Assembly: GCA_964508975.1 (NCBI GenBank)
Contig: CAZDVQ010000024.1
Span: 1 to 58,605, forward strand
DNA from: CAZDVQ01 sp964508975
Lineage (GTDB): Bacteria; Bacteroidota; Bacteroidia; Chitinophagales; Saprospiraceae
Direction of reading: 5' to 3'
Length of the DNA: 58,605 nucleotides
In this document: piece by piece, positions 1 through 8,282 of the stretch
Layout of the letters: each line of letters begins with the position of its first letter
Position numbering within the stretch: the stretch's first letter is position 1
The notes under the pieces: generated by a model
What the model was told of the DNA's origin: nothing
The model's input: the letters and a program-made list of their open reading frames with translations, nothing else
The model's database searches: none
Position numbers and translations under genes: made by a program

Positions 1-1
1 G

Positions 2-277
2 GAACAAGGCCGAAAAGAACCCATGGAGCGGATTGAAATAAAATCGGACGGCGAGCGGGCCCTATATGAAGTTAACCTGCTGACGGAAGAAAACTTTAAG
101 CCCGTTACTTTTACCCAAACTAGCCTAACAGCTACCGAGTTAATTTTTGAGAACCCAGATAACGAGTTCCCGCAACGCATTAGTTACCGTTTTATCACAC
201 ATGATAGCCTACATGCCAGTATCAGCAACTTGGAAGGCGATAAAAGGGTGCTATTTATATACAAAAGAGTACGCTAA
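2..277 (+). CDS. DUF6265 domain protein, 3' part only
   Basis: The reading frame is open to the left edge of the window, so this is the C-terminal part of a gene that starts outside; the Met at 23 is probably internal. The visible 92 residues carry the pattern typical of the end of DUF6265 proteins: a PVTFTQTSLT stretch, then FENPDNEFPQRISY and a final SLHASISNLEGD. The family is common in Bacteroidota and has no established function. The gene runs towards the minus-strand Omp28 gene, and a strong hairpin at 359-386 lies between them. Family call from motif recognition only. Confidence 0.7.
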   Translation, partial: EQGRKEPMERIEIKSDGERALYEVNLLTEENFKPVTFTQTSLTATELIFENPDNEFPQRISYRFITHDSLHASISNLEGDKRVLFIYKRVR

Positions 278-280
278 TCC

Positions 281-397
281 TGCGCAAGCTGCCCGGAAGG
301 CAGCGGCGTAGCCGCTGGTGCGCAGCACCGAGCGAACAGCGAGCCTGTAGGGGAGCGACCCCGCCTTGCGGTATCGCAAGGCGGGGATGCGCCCAAA
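281..397 (+). repeat. GC-rich intergenic repeat R1, copy 1
   Basis: First of 13 related GC-rich blocks between genes in this window. It has the family's landmarks: a CTGCCCGG-like left end, a GTAGCCGCTGG hairpin part, the core CACCGAGCGAACAGCGAGC and the right border GCGCCCAAA. It lies between convergent genes. Confidence 0.7.
359..386. terminator. Perfect 12-bp hairpin, likely bidirectional terminator
   Basis: CCCCGCCTTGCG (359-370), loop GTAT, and CGCAAGGCGGGG (375-386) form a perfect stem between two convergent genes. It sits inside repeat copy 1 and lacks a long T-tract directly after the stem, so a terminator role is inferred from position and stability. Confidence 0.5.
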
Positions 398-413
398 TCC
401 ATTAAAAAAGAAA

Positions 414-1250
414 TTATTCTACAAGGTGCTCTTGTTTGACCTGCAACACCTCGTAGTTATTGTTTGCGGGGTCGTTGCGGCTCACGAAGGCGATGATATG
501 GCATTTTTCGGCCCGCCAAAGCGCTGGCAGGGTAGTGCTAAAACTCTTGGTGCTAGGCAAACTGGCCAGCGGCTCGCCCTGCGTGTTGGGAAGCACCACG
601 CGCAACACATGTTTGTGCACGTAATTATCGTTGATCCCTGCTGGAGTAAGTTGCGCCGAGACGATGCTGTCCTCGGTTACATAAACCGTCAATACTAAAT
701 TGCTGCCTGCGTTGGCTATTTCTTCCACATCCACGGTTACATCGAGGTTGCGGGTGCCAGCGTTCCAGGTGTGGTCAAAATCTACGCGTACCTTGGCGCT
801 CTCGGCCAGTTCATCAGCGATTCTTGGGCCCCAATCGCTCAAAATCAAGGGCCTAGCACTTTGTCCGTTGAATGCTTTGCGGTTTACAATGGCCGCTGGG
901 TAGCCTGTTACTGGGCCATAAGTGGCGTTGATGGCTGTACCTTCGGCAACGGTTAAATTTTGGGTGCTTTGCGGGTAAACCTGCGAGAAAAAGCCCGTGT
1001 GGATAGAAACCGCCACGAGTTTGTCGCCGTGTTGGGCCAACAAATTTTCAATCTCGGCGCTACCACCGGGGCAGTTTACACATTTCACGCCGGTAAATTC
1101 TTCAATCATGACGCGACGTACGGTGTCAGAATTGTTGTTGTTGCCGCCACTACCTAGCTCGTTCTCGAGGTCGAGGCCCGGAGGGGTAATTTCTTCACAA
1201 GCCGTGAACAGCATGGCGCTGGCCAGCAAGAGGCACAATAAATGTTTCAT
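414..1250 (-). CDS. Omp28-related outer-membrane lipoprotein
   Basis: 278 residues. The N-terminus is a lipoprotein signal with lipobox LFTAC (Cys18), followed by a low-complexity linker rich in Gly and Asn (about residues 33-41). A thioredoxin-like segment follows with EEFTGVKCVNCPGG, the CxxC region characteristic of Omp28-related proteins; the rest is predicted beta-rich. Omp28 proteins are surface-exposed lipoproteins of Bacteroidota whose role is poorly defined; the CxxC suggests redox or disulfide chemistry but this is not shown. It lies 39 nt downstream of the DUF6029 gene on the same strand, so the two are probably one operon. Confidence 0.82.
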   Translation of the reverse strand: MKHLLCLLLASAMLFTACEEITPPGLDLENELGSGGNNNNSDTVRRVMIEEFTGVKCVNCPGGSAEIENLLAQHGDKLVAVSIHTGFFSQVYPQSTQNLTVAEGTAINATYGPVTGYPAAIVNRKAFNGQSARPLILSDWGPRIADELAESAKVRVDFDHTWNAGTRNLDVTVDVEEIANAGSNLVLTVYVTEDSIVSAQLTPAGINDNYVHKHVLRVVLPNTQGEPLASLPSTKSFSTTLPALWRAEKCHIIAFVSRNDPANNNYEVLQVKQEHLVE

Positions 1251-1289
1251 ATCGTATTGGTTAAAGATATTTAATGTTTGTTTACTGGG

Positions 1290-3020
1290 CTAGAACCTGG
1301 TGGTACAACCAAAACGTACACCGCTGAATGCGGGTTCCAAGCGACAAATACCGCCTGTACAAACAACGCCTTGTGGTTGTTTCACGTAGCTGAGCGAGAA
1401 TTTACTGGCCTTGTGCGTATAAAAAATAGCCAAGGTTGGGTACAATACCGGGGCTTGGGTTTTAAAGGTGCCGTCGGGTTGTTGTTTCTCAATCACTTCG
1501 CCTAGCTTGCGGGGTTGCGTATTGACCAAGGCCGCAGCGGTAAAGGTCCATTTGCGGTTAAAAGTAAACTCAACCAAACCAAAAGCCCATGAACCGAGGT
1601 CGCCCTTGGTAAACATGTATTGGGATTCAAAGCGGATAGAATTTTTCTTGTCGATTTTGTAGGTAAACTCGGCAAATGGGGTGATACTGTTTACCACATC
1701 GTTCGAGTCTTTCACCAACTCTGTTTTCAATTCATAAAAACGTTGGTTATAGGCAATGTGTTGGATACCGCCAATCAATTTCCACTTGTTTTCTTTTTGT
1801 TTGTAGGTAGTTTCAAAGTAAACCTCGCGGAACAAATCGGGTTTAGCCAAGAAACCTACAATATCGTTTTGGGTCGTTGAAGTGCTTGAATAGTTAAGGG
1901 CAAAACCTAATTGCTTGGTAGGGTTGTACATCAAGTCGAGCATGTACGAGTTCTCGCTGAACTCTTGGGCAGCAGCATTATAACGGGCCGTTAAGCGGTA
2001 AGTGTTTTGGCGTTGCATCGGGGGTAAAAACGCAATGGCACCGCGGTTAAAACGCATGAAGGGTGAGGTGCGGAAGTAAAAATCCTCGGTATGTTTAAAC
2101 TGCAAGGTAGCACCAAAGCCTTTTGCGGCATAGCCCAAGCTGGTATACAAAATATAGCCCGGTTTATTTTTGACACGGACGTTACCGGTTTCAAGCAACT
2201 CGATATTATCTGGAATCGCCTCGGCTGTTTTGTAGGAGCCTTCCATGTACCAGCTAAAATCCTTTACGCGTAGGGTATTGTAAACCGTTGCAGCGTAGGT
2301 ATTGTACTTGGGTATAAAGCGGTTGGCCAAGCTATCGCTGTTGATGTTGAGCACGATGGTACGCATAGTATTATCGTCGAGCGAGCGGTTTACGAAACCT
2401 GCACCGGGAGCAATACTGATAGAGCCTGTACTATCGAGCTCGATATAGCCATCAATGGAGCCACCCGTAATCATCGGTTTAAAGGTTTCCAGTAAGTTTT
2501 CTTGCTCGTCAACTTTCTTTTGGCGGCCGGTGAAGGCTTTGATACGCCAGTTCTTGTTGATTTCGTAATCGAGCTTGATACCAACCAATGCGTTATCAAT
2601 GGCCAGCGGACGGGCCTCGTAAGCCCTGAAAATAATACCGCTACCAATTTGGTCGTAGAAATAACCTGCCGTTACGGTCAAGTTCTCGATTTTCTTGCGC
2701 ACGTGGAAACGACCAATACCCAAGGCCGTATAATTGGTGTTGGGGTTAATCAAGATACTGTTGGTAAACATATCGAATCGGACGCCGATATCAAATCCCT
2801 TGTTGCTGTAGTTGAGTGCGAGCCATGCATCGGCACCAACCTTCTGGTAATCATACTGTGGTGGGCCTACCGGCGGACCTGCGGCGCCAATCAGCGAATC
2901 CCGAATGAAAAAATTGGTGTTCAACTCTAGGTCACCAGAAAATTGTCCCTGGGCACTAGCATTGTTTTGGAAAGCCATCAAACACAGGAATAGCCCTACC
3001 AAACTGCGAGTCAATTTCAT
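1290..3020 (-). CDS. DUF6029 family outer-membrane protein
   Basis: 576 residues from the Met at 3020. That start is chosen because a normal signal peptide follows (MKLTRSLVGLFLCLMAF, cleavage after NASAQ), whereas the longer frame from 3068 adds a charged stretch without signal features. The mature protein has alternating aromatic/hydrophobic strands typical of an outer-membrane beta-barrel and segments such as YFYDQIGSGIIFRAYE and IDNALVGIKLDYE that I associate with DUF6029. Function is unknown. It is the first gene of a probable two-gene operon with the Omp28 gene. A weak -7 box, TACCTTCG on the minus strand (3081-3088), lies upstream. Confidence 0.75.
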   Translation of the reverse strand: MKLTRSLVGLFLCLMAFQNNASAQGQFSGDLELNTNFFIRDSLIGAAGPPVGPPQYDYQKVGADAWLALNYSNKGFDIGVRFDMFTNSILINPNTNYTALGIGRFHVRKKIENLTVTAGYFYDQIGSGIIFRAYEARPLAIDNALVGIKLDYEINKNWRIKAFTGRQKKVDEQENLLETFKPMITGGSIDGYIELDSTGSISIAPGAGFVNRSLDDNTMRTIVLNINSDSLANRFIPKYNTYAATVYNTLRVKDFSWYMEGSYKTAEAIPDNIELLETGNVRVKNKPGYILYTSLGYAAKGFGATLQFKHTEDFYFRTSPFMRFNRGAIAFLPPMQRQNTYRLTARYNAAAQEFSENSYMLDLMYNPTKQLGFALNYSSTSTTQNDIVGFLAKPDLFREVYFETTYKQKENKWKLIGGIQHIAYNQRFYELKTELVKDSNDVVNSITPFAEFTYKIDKKNSIRFESQYMFTKGDLGSWAFGLVEFTFNRKWTFTAAALVNTQPRKLGEVIEKQQPDGTFKTQAPVLYPTLAIFYTHKASKFSLSYVKQPQGVVCTGGICRLEPAFSGVRFGCTTRF

Positions 3021-3144
3021 AAAATGTCGATTTAGGGTGTTTCTTAACGCATGCTTCGCATGAAACACACGCTTCGACTGCGAAGGTAGCTATTTCCCCT
3101 AAACACAGACGCGTTTAAACCAATAAAAGCGCTACAAGCCCTTG

Positions 3145-3690
3145 TTACTCGGTTAATCGCCTGATAATCCAGGCCCCTAATCCAGCCAATATCAACAATA
3201 TGGAGGCAAACACAAAAAGCCACTTGAATAACGTAAAAGTAGCCGCTAGTTGAGCTACGAGGATTACTTTCTCGGGAAACTGGTTAACCATTGCTACTAT
3301 GCTAAAGTTTTCAGCATAGTCAAACAGCACAGCCAAAGCTGGTACCATACATAAACGCCCTGACCATTTATGTTCTGGTGTAACCTTTTGCCAAAGGTAA
3401 GCAATCAGTAAAATTAAGGTAAGCCCATAGATGATGGGATAAATCAAGTCTTCGCCAAAAGCAATGCTCTTATAAACTGCACGCCCAGCATCCCCAAGAT
3501 TTTCAACGGCCATTAGGGCCTCTTCCGAATGGTAGGTCGGAATCGTTAAGTCCAGTATTACACCGCCAGGACTAGCTTGCTCCATACGGGAAGCTGCCTG
3601 TGGCATGACCACAGCCGACATGAAAATATTAGCTGCCATAAAACAAATAACTAACCACCCTGGGACATTTCGATAGAATGCACGTATCAT
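3145..3690 (-). CDS. Hypothetical integral membrane protein, about 4 TM
   Basis: 181 residues. I do not recognise a family. Hydrophobic segments near residues 11-29, 83-99, 112-130 and 145-174 suggest four transmembrane helices, with a longer loop at about 30-80 between the first and second helices. The C-terminus is basic (IIRRLTE). It stands alone between DUF6029 and carB with 72 nt to carB, both on the minus strand, so read-through from carB is possible, but nothing links the functions. Confidence 0.6.
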   Translation of the reverse strand: MIRAFYRNVPGWLVICFMAANIFMSAVVMPQAASRMEQASPGGVILDLTIPTYHSEEALMAVENLGDAGRAVYKSIAFGEDLIYPIIYGLTLILLIAYLWQKVTPEHKWSGRLCMVPALAVLFDYAENFSIVAMVNQFPEKVILVAQLAATFTLFKWLFVFASILLILAGLGAWIIRRLTE

Positions 3691-3762
3691 TTCTAATTAA
3701 ATTTAAACATGCTCTTAGACTATACCAACATCAAAAAGTCACAGGGTGATTTTACCTAACTC

Positions 3763-6579
3763 CTAGCGAGTCAAGTACATAGACCGTTCTTTGTCTAGTT
3801 TTCTGAAGTATGGGTCGTTCAAATCTTTGATAAAGTGGATGGCTTCTCCCGTTGATTTCATCTCAGGGCCGAGCTTTTTATCTACGTTCGGGAATTTATC
3901 AAAAGAGAATACCGGAATCTTAATCGCAAAGCCTTCTAGCTTTTTGGTTATCTCAAAATCTTTCAGCTTGTGTGTACCCAACATTACTTTGGTGGCAATA
4001 TTCAAATACGGTACACCGTATGCTTTGGCAATGAACGGCGTGGTACGAGAAGCACGTGGGTTGGCCTCAATTACGTACACTTTACCATCTTTAATGGCAA
4101 ACTGGATATTGATCAAACCGCGAGTGTTGAGGGCAAAAGCCAACTTACGGGTATACTCAATCATGGTGTCGATAATCTCCTGGCTGAGGCTGTGTGGTGG
4201 TAGTACCGCCGACGAGTCGCCAGAGTGGATACCTGCAGGCTCAATGTGTTCCATCACGCCCATGATGTGAACGTCATCCCCGTCGCAAATAGCATCAATT
4301 TCAGCCTCTTTGGCGCGATCTAAGAACTGGTCAATCAATATCTGGTTCTCAGGGATATGCTTCATGATATCAACTACCGAGCGTTCTAGCTCGTTGTCGT
4401 TGATTACAATTTTCATCCTTTGGCCACCCAACACGTACGACGGGCGCACCAAAACGGGGTAAGTTACCCGGCGAGCGATGGCCAAGGCTTCGTCGGCATC
4501 CGTAGCGATACCGTATTTAGGGTATGGAATTTCTAATTCCTTGAGCAAGTCCGAGAACTGGCCACGGTCTTCGGCCATATCTAGGGCCTCGTAGCTGGTT
4601 CCAATGATTTTGATACCTTTTTCGTGCAGGGTCTTGGCCAGTTTCAAAGCGGTTTGCCCGCCCAGCTGCACAATTACACCCTCGGGTTGTTCCAACTCGA
4701 TGATTTCCTCGAGGTGCTCCCAGTACACGGGTTCAAAGTAGAGTTTATCGGCCACGTCAAAGTCGGTCGAAACCGTTTCTGGGTTACAGTTGACCATGAT
4801 GGCCTCGTAATCCATTTCTTTCAGGGCGAGTAAGCCGTGCACGCAGCAATAGTCAAACTCAATACCTTGACCGATGCGGTTAGGACCTGAGCCTAAAACG
4901 ATGACTTTCTTTCTATCGCTGCGGATACTTTCGTTCTCTGTATCGAAGGTAGAGTAGTAGTATGGAGTTTTGGCTTCAAACTCGGCAGCACAGGTATCTA
5001 CCAGTTTATAGGTTCTGCGAATACCCAAACCTTTGCGGTAAGCGGTCACATCGCTGGCTTTACATTTCAACAACCAGGCAATTTGCTCATCCGAGTAGCC
5101 CAGCTGCTTGATATCCATTAGGAAATCAGCTGGTACATGCTCCAGTGCGCGGTAACGCATCAGGTTGTTTTCAACCTTGATCATGCGTTGAATCTGGCGG
5201 ATATACCAAGGGTCAATCTGGGTCAACTTGTGTACGGTGCCTTTCGGGATACCCAAGGTCAGGGCATCTTTCAGGCGGAAAATGCGGTCGTCTTTCGGCC
5301 ATTCCAAACCTTCGAGGATATCTTGGGTACGTTGCCAGTCTTTACCGTCGGCACCAAGGCCATGGCGGTTATTTTCTAGCGATTGACAAGCTTTTTGGAG
5401 GGCTTCCAAGAAGTTTCGGCCAATGGCCATCACCTCGCCTACCGATTTCATCTGTAGGCCTAGGCGTTGGTCGGCACCTTGGAATTTCTCAAAATTCCAG
5501 CGGGGCATTTTTACGATTACGTAGTCGAGCGTAGGCTCAAAATATGCCGAGGTGGTTTTGGTAATCTGGTTGTTCAGCTCGTCGAGGTGGTAACCGATGG
5601 CCAACTTCGAGGCAATTTTAGCAATAGGGTAGCCGGTAGCCTTACTGGCCAAGGCCGACGAGCGCGAAACCCGTGGGTTCACCTCGATGGGTATCAATTC
5701 CTCGGTAGCTGGGTTGAGGGCAAATTGCACGTTACAGCCGCCATGAAAGTTACCGATGGCACGCATAATCATGATGGCATCGTTGCGCATCTGCTGGTAG
5801 GCACGGTCTGATAGGGTCATGGCGGGGGCCACGGTGATACTATCGCCAGTGTGCACGCCCATGGGGTCGAGGTTCTCGACAGTACATATAATAACCACGT
5901 TGTCGTTGGCATCGCGGAGGAGCTCCAACTCGTATTCTTTCCAACCCAACACGGCTTGTTCAACCAACACCTCGTGTGTCGGCGATGAATTCAAACCGTG
6001 GCGTAGGGCCTCGTCAAATTCTTCTTCTTTCATGACGAAACCACCACCGGTACCGCCCAAGGTGTATGAAGGACGTATAACTAGCGGAAAACCAATGTCT
6101 TGTGCAGCTTCTTTACCTTCCAAGAACGAGTTTGCAATGGCCGATTTAGCCACGTTCAAACCCAATTTAACCATGAGGCGTTTAAACTCCTCGCGGTTCT
6201 CGGTACGGTCAATGGCTTCAATATCAACACCAATCAAGCGTACACCATATTTTTTCCAGATGCCAAGTTCTTCGGCTTCTTTGGCCAGGTTCAAGGCCGT
6301 TTGGCCACCCATGGTAGGTAGGCAGGCGTCAATCTGGCGTTCCTTCAAAATCTCCTCTATACTCTCCACGGTAAGTGGTTTGAGGTAGATATGGTCGGCC
6401 GTGACCGGGTCGGTCATAATGGTAGCCGGGTTGGAGTTAATGAGGGAAACTTCAATGCCTTCTTCACGAAGAGAACGAGATGCCTGTGAACCGGAATAAT
6501 CGAATTCGCAGGCCTGACCTATGATAATCGGTCCGCTTCCAATGATGAGTACTGAGCGGATGGACGAGTCTTTCGGCAT
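3763..6579 (-). CDS. carB: Carbamoyl-phosphate synthase large subunit, short form
   Basis: 938 residues. It makes carbamoyl phosphate from glutamine-derived ammonia, bicarbonate and two ATP for pyrimidine and arginine synthesis, with the small subunit CarA (not in this window). The internal duplication is clear: SVLIIGSGPIIIGQACEFDYSG at the start and VIVLGSGPNRIGQGIEFDY in the second half, each followed by an ATP-grasp domain (RPSYTLGGTGGG and RPSYVLGGQRM). The protein ends just after the second ATP-grasp half and lacks the MGS-like allosteric domain of the roughly 1070-residue enterobacterial enzyme. This short form is what I know from Bacteroidota, so it is not a truncation. A -7-like TATCTTCG precedes the gene. 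Confidence 0.95.
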   Translation of the reverse strand: MPKDSSIRSVLIIGSGPIIIGQACEFDYSGSQASRSLREEGIEVSLINSNPATIMTDPVTADHIYLKPLTVESIEEILKERQIDACLPTMGGQTALNLAKEAEELGIWKKYGVRLIGVDIEAIDRTENREEFKRLMVKLGLNVAKSAIANSFLEGKEAAQDIGFPLVIRPSYTLGGTGGGFVMKEEEFDEALRHGLNSSPTHEVLVEQAVLGWKEYELELLRDANDNVVIICTVENLDPMGVHTGDSITVAPAMTLSDRAYQQMRNDAIMIMRAIGNFHGGCNVQFALNPATEELIPIEVNPRVSRSSALASKATGYPIAKIASKLAIGYHLDELNNQITKTTSAYFEPTLDYVIVKMPRWNFEKFQGADQRLGLQMKSVGEVMAIGRNFLEALQKACQSLENNRHGLGADGKDWQRTQDILEGLEWPKDDRIFRLKDALTLGIPKGTVHKLTQIDPWYIRQIQRMIKVENNLMRYRALEHVPADFLMDIKQLGYSDEQIAWLLKCKASDVTAYRKGLGIRRTYKLVDTCAAEFEAKTPYYYSTFDTENESIRSDRKKVIVLGSGPNRIGQGIEFDYCCVHGLLALKEMDYEAIMVNCNPETVSTDFDVADKLYFEPVYWEHLEEIIELEQPEGVIVQLGGQTALKLAKTLHEKGIKIIGTSYEALDMAEDRGQFSDLLKELEIPYPKYGIATDADEALAIARRVTYPVLVRPSYVLGGQRMKIVINDNELERSVVDIMKHIPENQILIDQFLDRAKEAEIDAICDGDDVHIMGVMEHIEPAGIHSGDSSAVLPPHSLSQEIIDTMIEYTRKLAFALNTRGLINIQFAIKDGKVYVIEANPRASRTTPFIAKAYGVPYLNIATKVMLGTHKLKDFEITKKLEGFAIKIPVFSFDKFPNVDKKLGPEMKSTGEAIHFIKDLNDPYFRKLDKERSMYLTR

Positions 6580-6744
6580 GGCTTTGTTTTATATTCTCGC
6601 GAAGATACACTAATTTAATTTTTTGTCATTTTATCACCCATCATTTATTCAGTTATTGACTATTTTCTACATTTCATATGCTATCGATAGTCTTTCACGT
6701 TGTTCGTTCCACGTTCATTGTTCATCGTTCATTGTTCATCGTTA

Positions 6745-6870
6745 TTTGGGCACCCGGCTCGCGTTGCTCGCCGTCGCTATGCTACGGCGCTCGCTGTTCG
6801 CTCGGCCCTGCGCCGCAGAGCGGCTTGGTCTGGCCTCCCTTTGGTCGGCCACGCCTCCGCAGCGCTGGTG
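6745..6870 (-). repeat. GC-rich intergenic repeat R1, copy 2
   Basis: Begins with TTTGGGCACCCGG and contains the reversed core CTCGCTGTTCGCTCGGCCC, with GGCCACGCCTCCGC near its end. It lies between the divergent genes carB and fic, upstream of the fic promoter. The rest of 6580-6970 is AT-rich and contains short repeats of GTTCATCGTTCATT but no gene. Confidence 0.7.
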
Positions 6871-6915
6871 CATTTAGGGCTGGGTTTACCGCCACGCGAC
6901 AAATAAATGTGCTAT

Positions 6916-6971
6916 TTGTTGCATATTATGCAACGAATAGATAGTATATTTGTCGCAAATTATGCAACAAA
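6916..6971 (+). promoter_or_regulatory. Promoter with two palindromic operators before fic
   Basis: GTTGCATA-T-TATGCAAC (6918-6934) is a perfect palindrome. A second, imperfect copy, TTTGTCGCAAATTATGCAACAAA (6949-6971, 23 nt; arms TTTGTCGCAA and TATGCAACAAA), is centred 34 bp downstream. Between them lies a perfect -7 box TATATTTG (6945-6952) with TTG at 6919-6921 as a possible -33 element. One palindrome therefore covers the -33 region and the other the transcription start and the ATG. A reversed half-site GCGACAAAT is at 6896-6904. This is the layout of a repressed promoter; the Fic protein's own C-terminal winged helix is the obvious candidate repressor. Confidence 0.65.
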
Positions 6972-8074
6972 TGAGCATTTACATCCATCAACTTCCCCAC
7001 TGGCCCCAGTTTACCTGGGATTCAAAGCGCTTGATAAACCTACTGGGCGAAGCAAGGCTTATACAAGGCATGCTATTAGGCAAGATGGAAACACTAGGTT
7101 TTGAACTCAAGGCTGAAGCCATGCTTGATACCATGACCCTTGATGTCATCAAATCAAGCGAAATTGAAGGCCAAATTTTCGATCTAGAACAAGTCAGGTC
7201 ATCCATTGCCAGGCGTTTAGGCATTCAACACAACGCCGAAGTTGAAACCAGCCGTAACCTAGAAGGCATGGTTGAAATGCTTTTGGATGCAACGCAACAG
7301 TGTTCCGCACCACTATCTGCTGAACGGCTTTTCGACTGGCATGCAGCTCTTTTCCCCACCGCCCGCAACGGTATGTTCAAAATTATAGTTGGCGATTGGC
7401 GTAAGGACTTGAAAGGGCCCATGCAAGTGGTATCAGGTGCTATAGGGAAAGAACAAGTCCATTTTCAAGCACCAGCCGCCAACCTGCTTGAAAATGAAAT
7501 GTTGCAGTTTATACAATGGTTCAACCACGACAAGGAGACCGACCTTGTGCTAAAAGCGGGTATTGCTCATTTATGGTTCGTGACCATCCACCCCTTTGAA
7601 GATGGTAATGGCCGTATCGCACGTGCGCTAGCCGATATGCTCTTGGCTCAATCTGATAATAGCCCGCAACGCTTTTATAGCATGTCGGCACAAATCAGGT
7701 TACAAAGGAAGCACTACTACAATATCCTCGAAAGCACGCAAAAGGGCAACCTTGACATCACCAACTGGTTAGTGTGGTTTTTAGAATGCCTGATTGAAGC
7801 CATTAAAGCCAGCGAGTCCACGTTGAACCAAGTGTTGCTCAAGGCTGCGTTTTGGCGCAAACATGCCACAACGCCACTCAACCCAAGGCAGCAAAAAATG
7901 CTGAACAAACTATTAGATGGTATGGAAGGCAAACTCCACTCGGCCAAATGGGCCAAAATGGCCAAATGCTCCCGCGATACGGCTATCCGGGATATTAACG
8001 ACCTGCTCGACAAAGCAATACTGACCAAGGAAAATGCTGGAGGCCGTAGTACGAGTTATGTGTTGAGCGAGTGA
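6971..8074 (+). CDS. Fic family protein with N-terminal inhibitory helix and C-terminal winged helix
   Basis: 367 residues from the ATG at 6971; TTG at 6950 and ATG at 6962 are possible but would lie inside the operator, and the family usually begins with a short MxIYIHQ-type sequence. The Fic motif HPFEDGNGRIAR is intact (about 207-218), so the AMP-transferase fold should be active. SSEIEG at about 62-67 matches the (S/T)xxxE(G/N) inhibitory motif placed N-terminal to the Fic core (class II). The N-terminus resembles DUF4172. The last 80 residues (RQQKMLNKLLDGM, then CSRDTAIRDINDLLDKAIL) look like a winged helix-turn-helix. Fic enzymes usually AMPylate a protein hydroxyl; the target here is unknown. 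No antitoxin gene is adjacent. Confidence 0.88.
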   Translation: MSIYIHQLPHWPQFTWDSKRLINLLGEARLIQGMLLGKMETLGFELKAEAMLDTMTLDVIKSSEIEGQIFDLEQVRSSIARRLGIQHNAEVETSRNLEGMVEMLLDATQQCSAPLSAERLFDWHAALFPTARNGMFKIIVGDWRKDLKGPMQVVSGAIGKEQVHFQAPAANLLENEMLQFIQWFNHDKETDLVLKAGIAHLWFVTIHPFEDGNGRIARALADMLLAQSDNSPQRFYSMSAQIRLQRKHYYNILESTQKGNLDITNWLVWFLECLIEAIKASESTLNQVLLKAAFWRKHATTPLNPRQQKMLNKLLDGMEGKLHSAKWAKMAKCSRDTAIRDINDLLDKAILTKENAGGRSTSYVLSE

Positions 8075-8080
8075 GCCTTC

Positions 8081-8186
8081 TTGCGCCAGGCATGCGAAGC
8101 GTGGCCGCGATAGCGGCCAGCCCGAAGGGCCGAGCGTCCAGCGAGCGCGTAGCACGCCGACGGCCGTAGGCCGGGGCGCCCAAAAA
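8081..8186 (+). repeat. GC-rich intergenic repeat R1, copy 3
   Basis: Starts TTGCGCCAGGCATGCGAAGC, contains GTGGCCGCGATAGCGGCCAG and GGGCCGAGCGTCCAGCGAGC, and ends GGGGCGCCCAAA. It lies between fic and the acyl-CoA synthetase gene and precedes that gene's promoter. Confidence 0.75.
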
Positions 8187-8226
8187 ACAATAAATAATTA
8201 GTCCCACCAAAAATAATTCCGCAATT

Positions 8227-8256
8227 TTTGTATTTGTCAAAATATCTATATATTTG
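8227..8256 (+). promoter_or_regulatory. Bacteroidota-type promoter of the acyl-CoA synthetase gene
   Basis: TTTG at 8227-8230 and TATATTTG at 8249-8256 are spaced by 18 nt, matching TTTG-N17-23-TAnnTTTG. The start codon follows 26 nt after the -7 box. Confidence 0.7.
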
Positions 8257-8282
8257 CATATAAATATATAAAGCCTACACCA

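Noticed and set aside
3050..3062. GCATGC-containing short palindrome upstream of DUF6029
   Set aside because: Only about 5 bp arms; too weak to call an operator.
3763..6579. carB as a truncated gene because it lacks the MGS domain
   Set aside because: The end is clean and the short form is usual in Bacteroidota.
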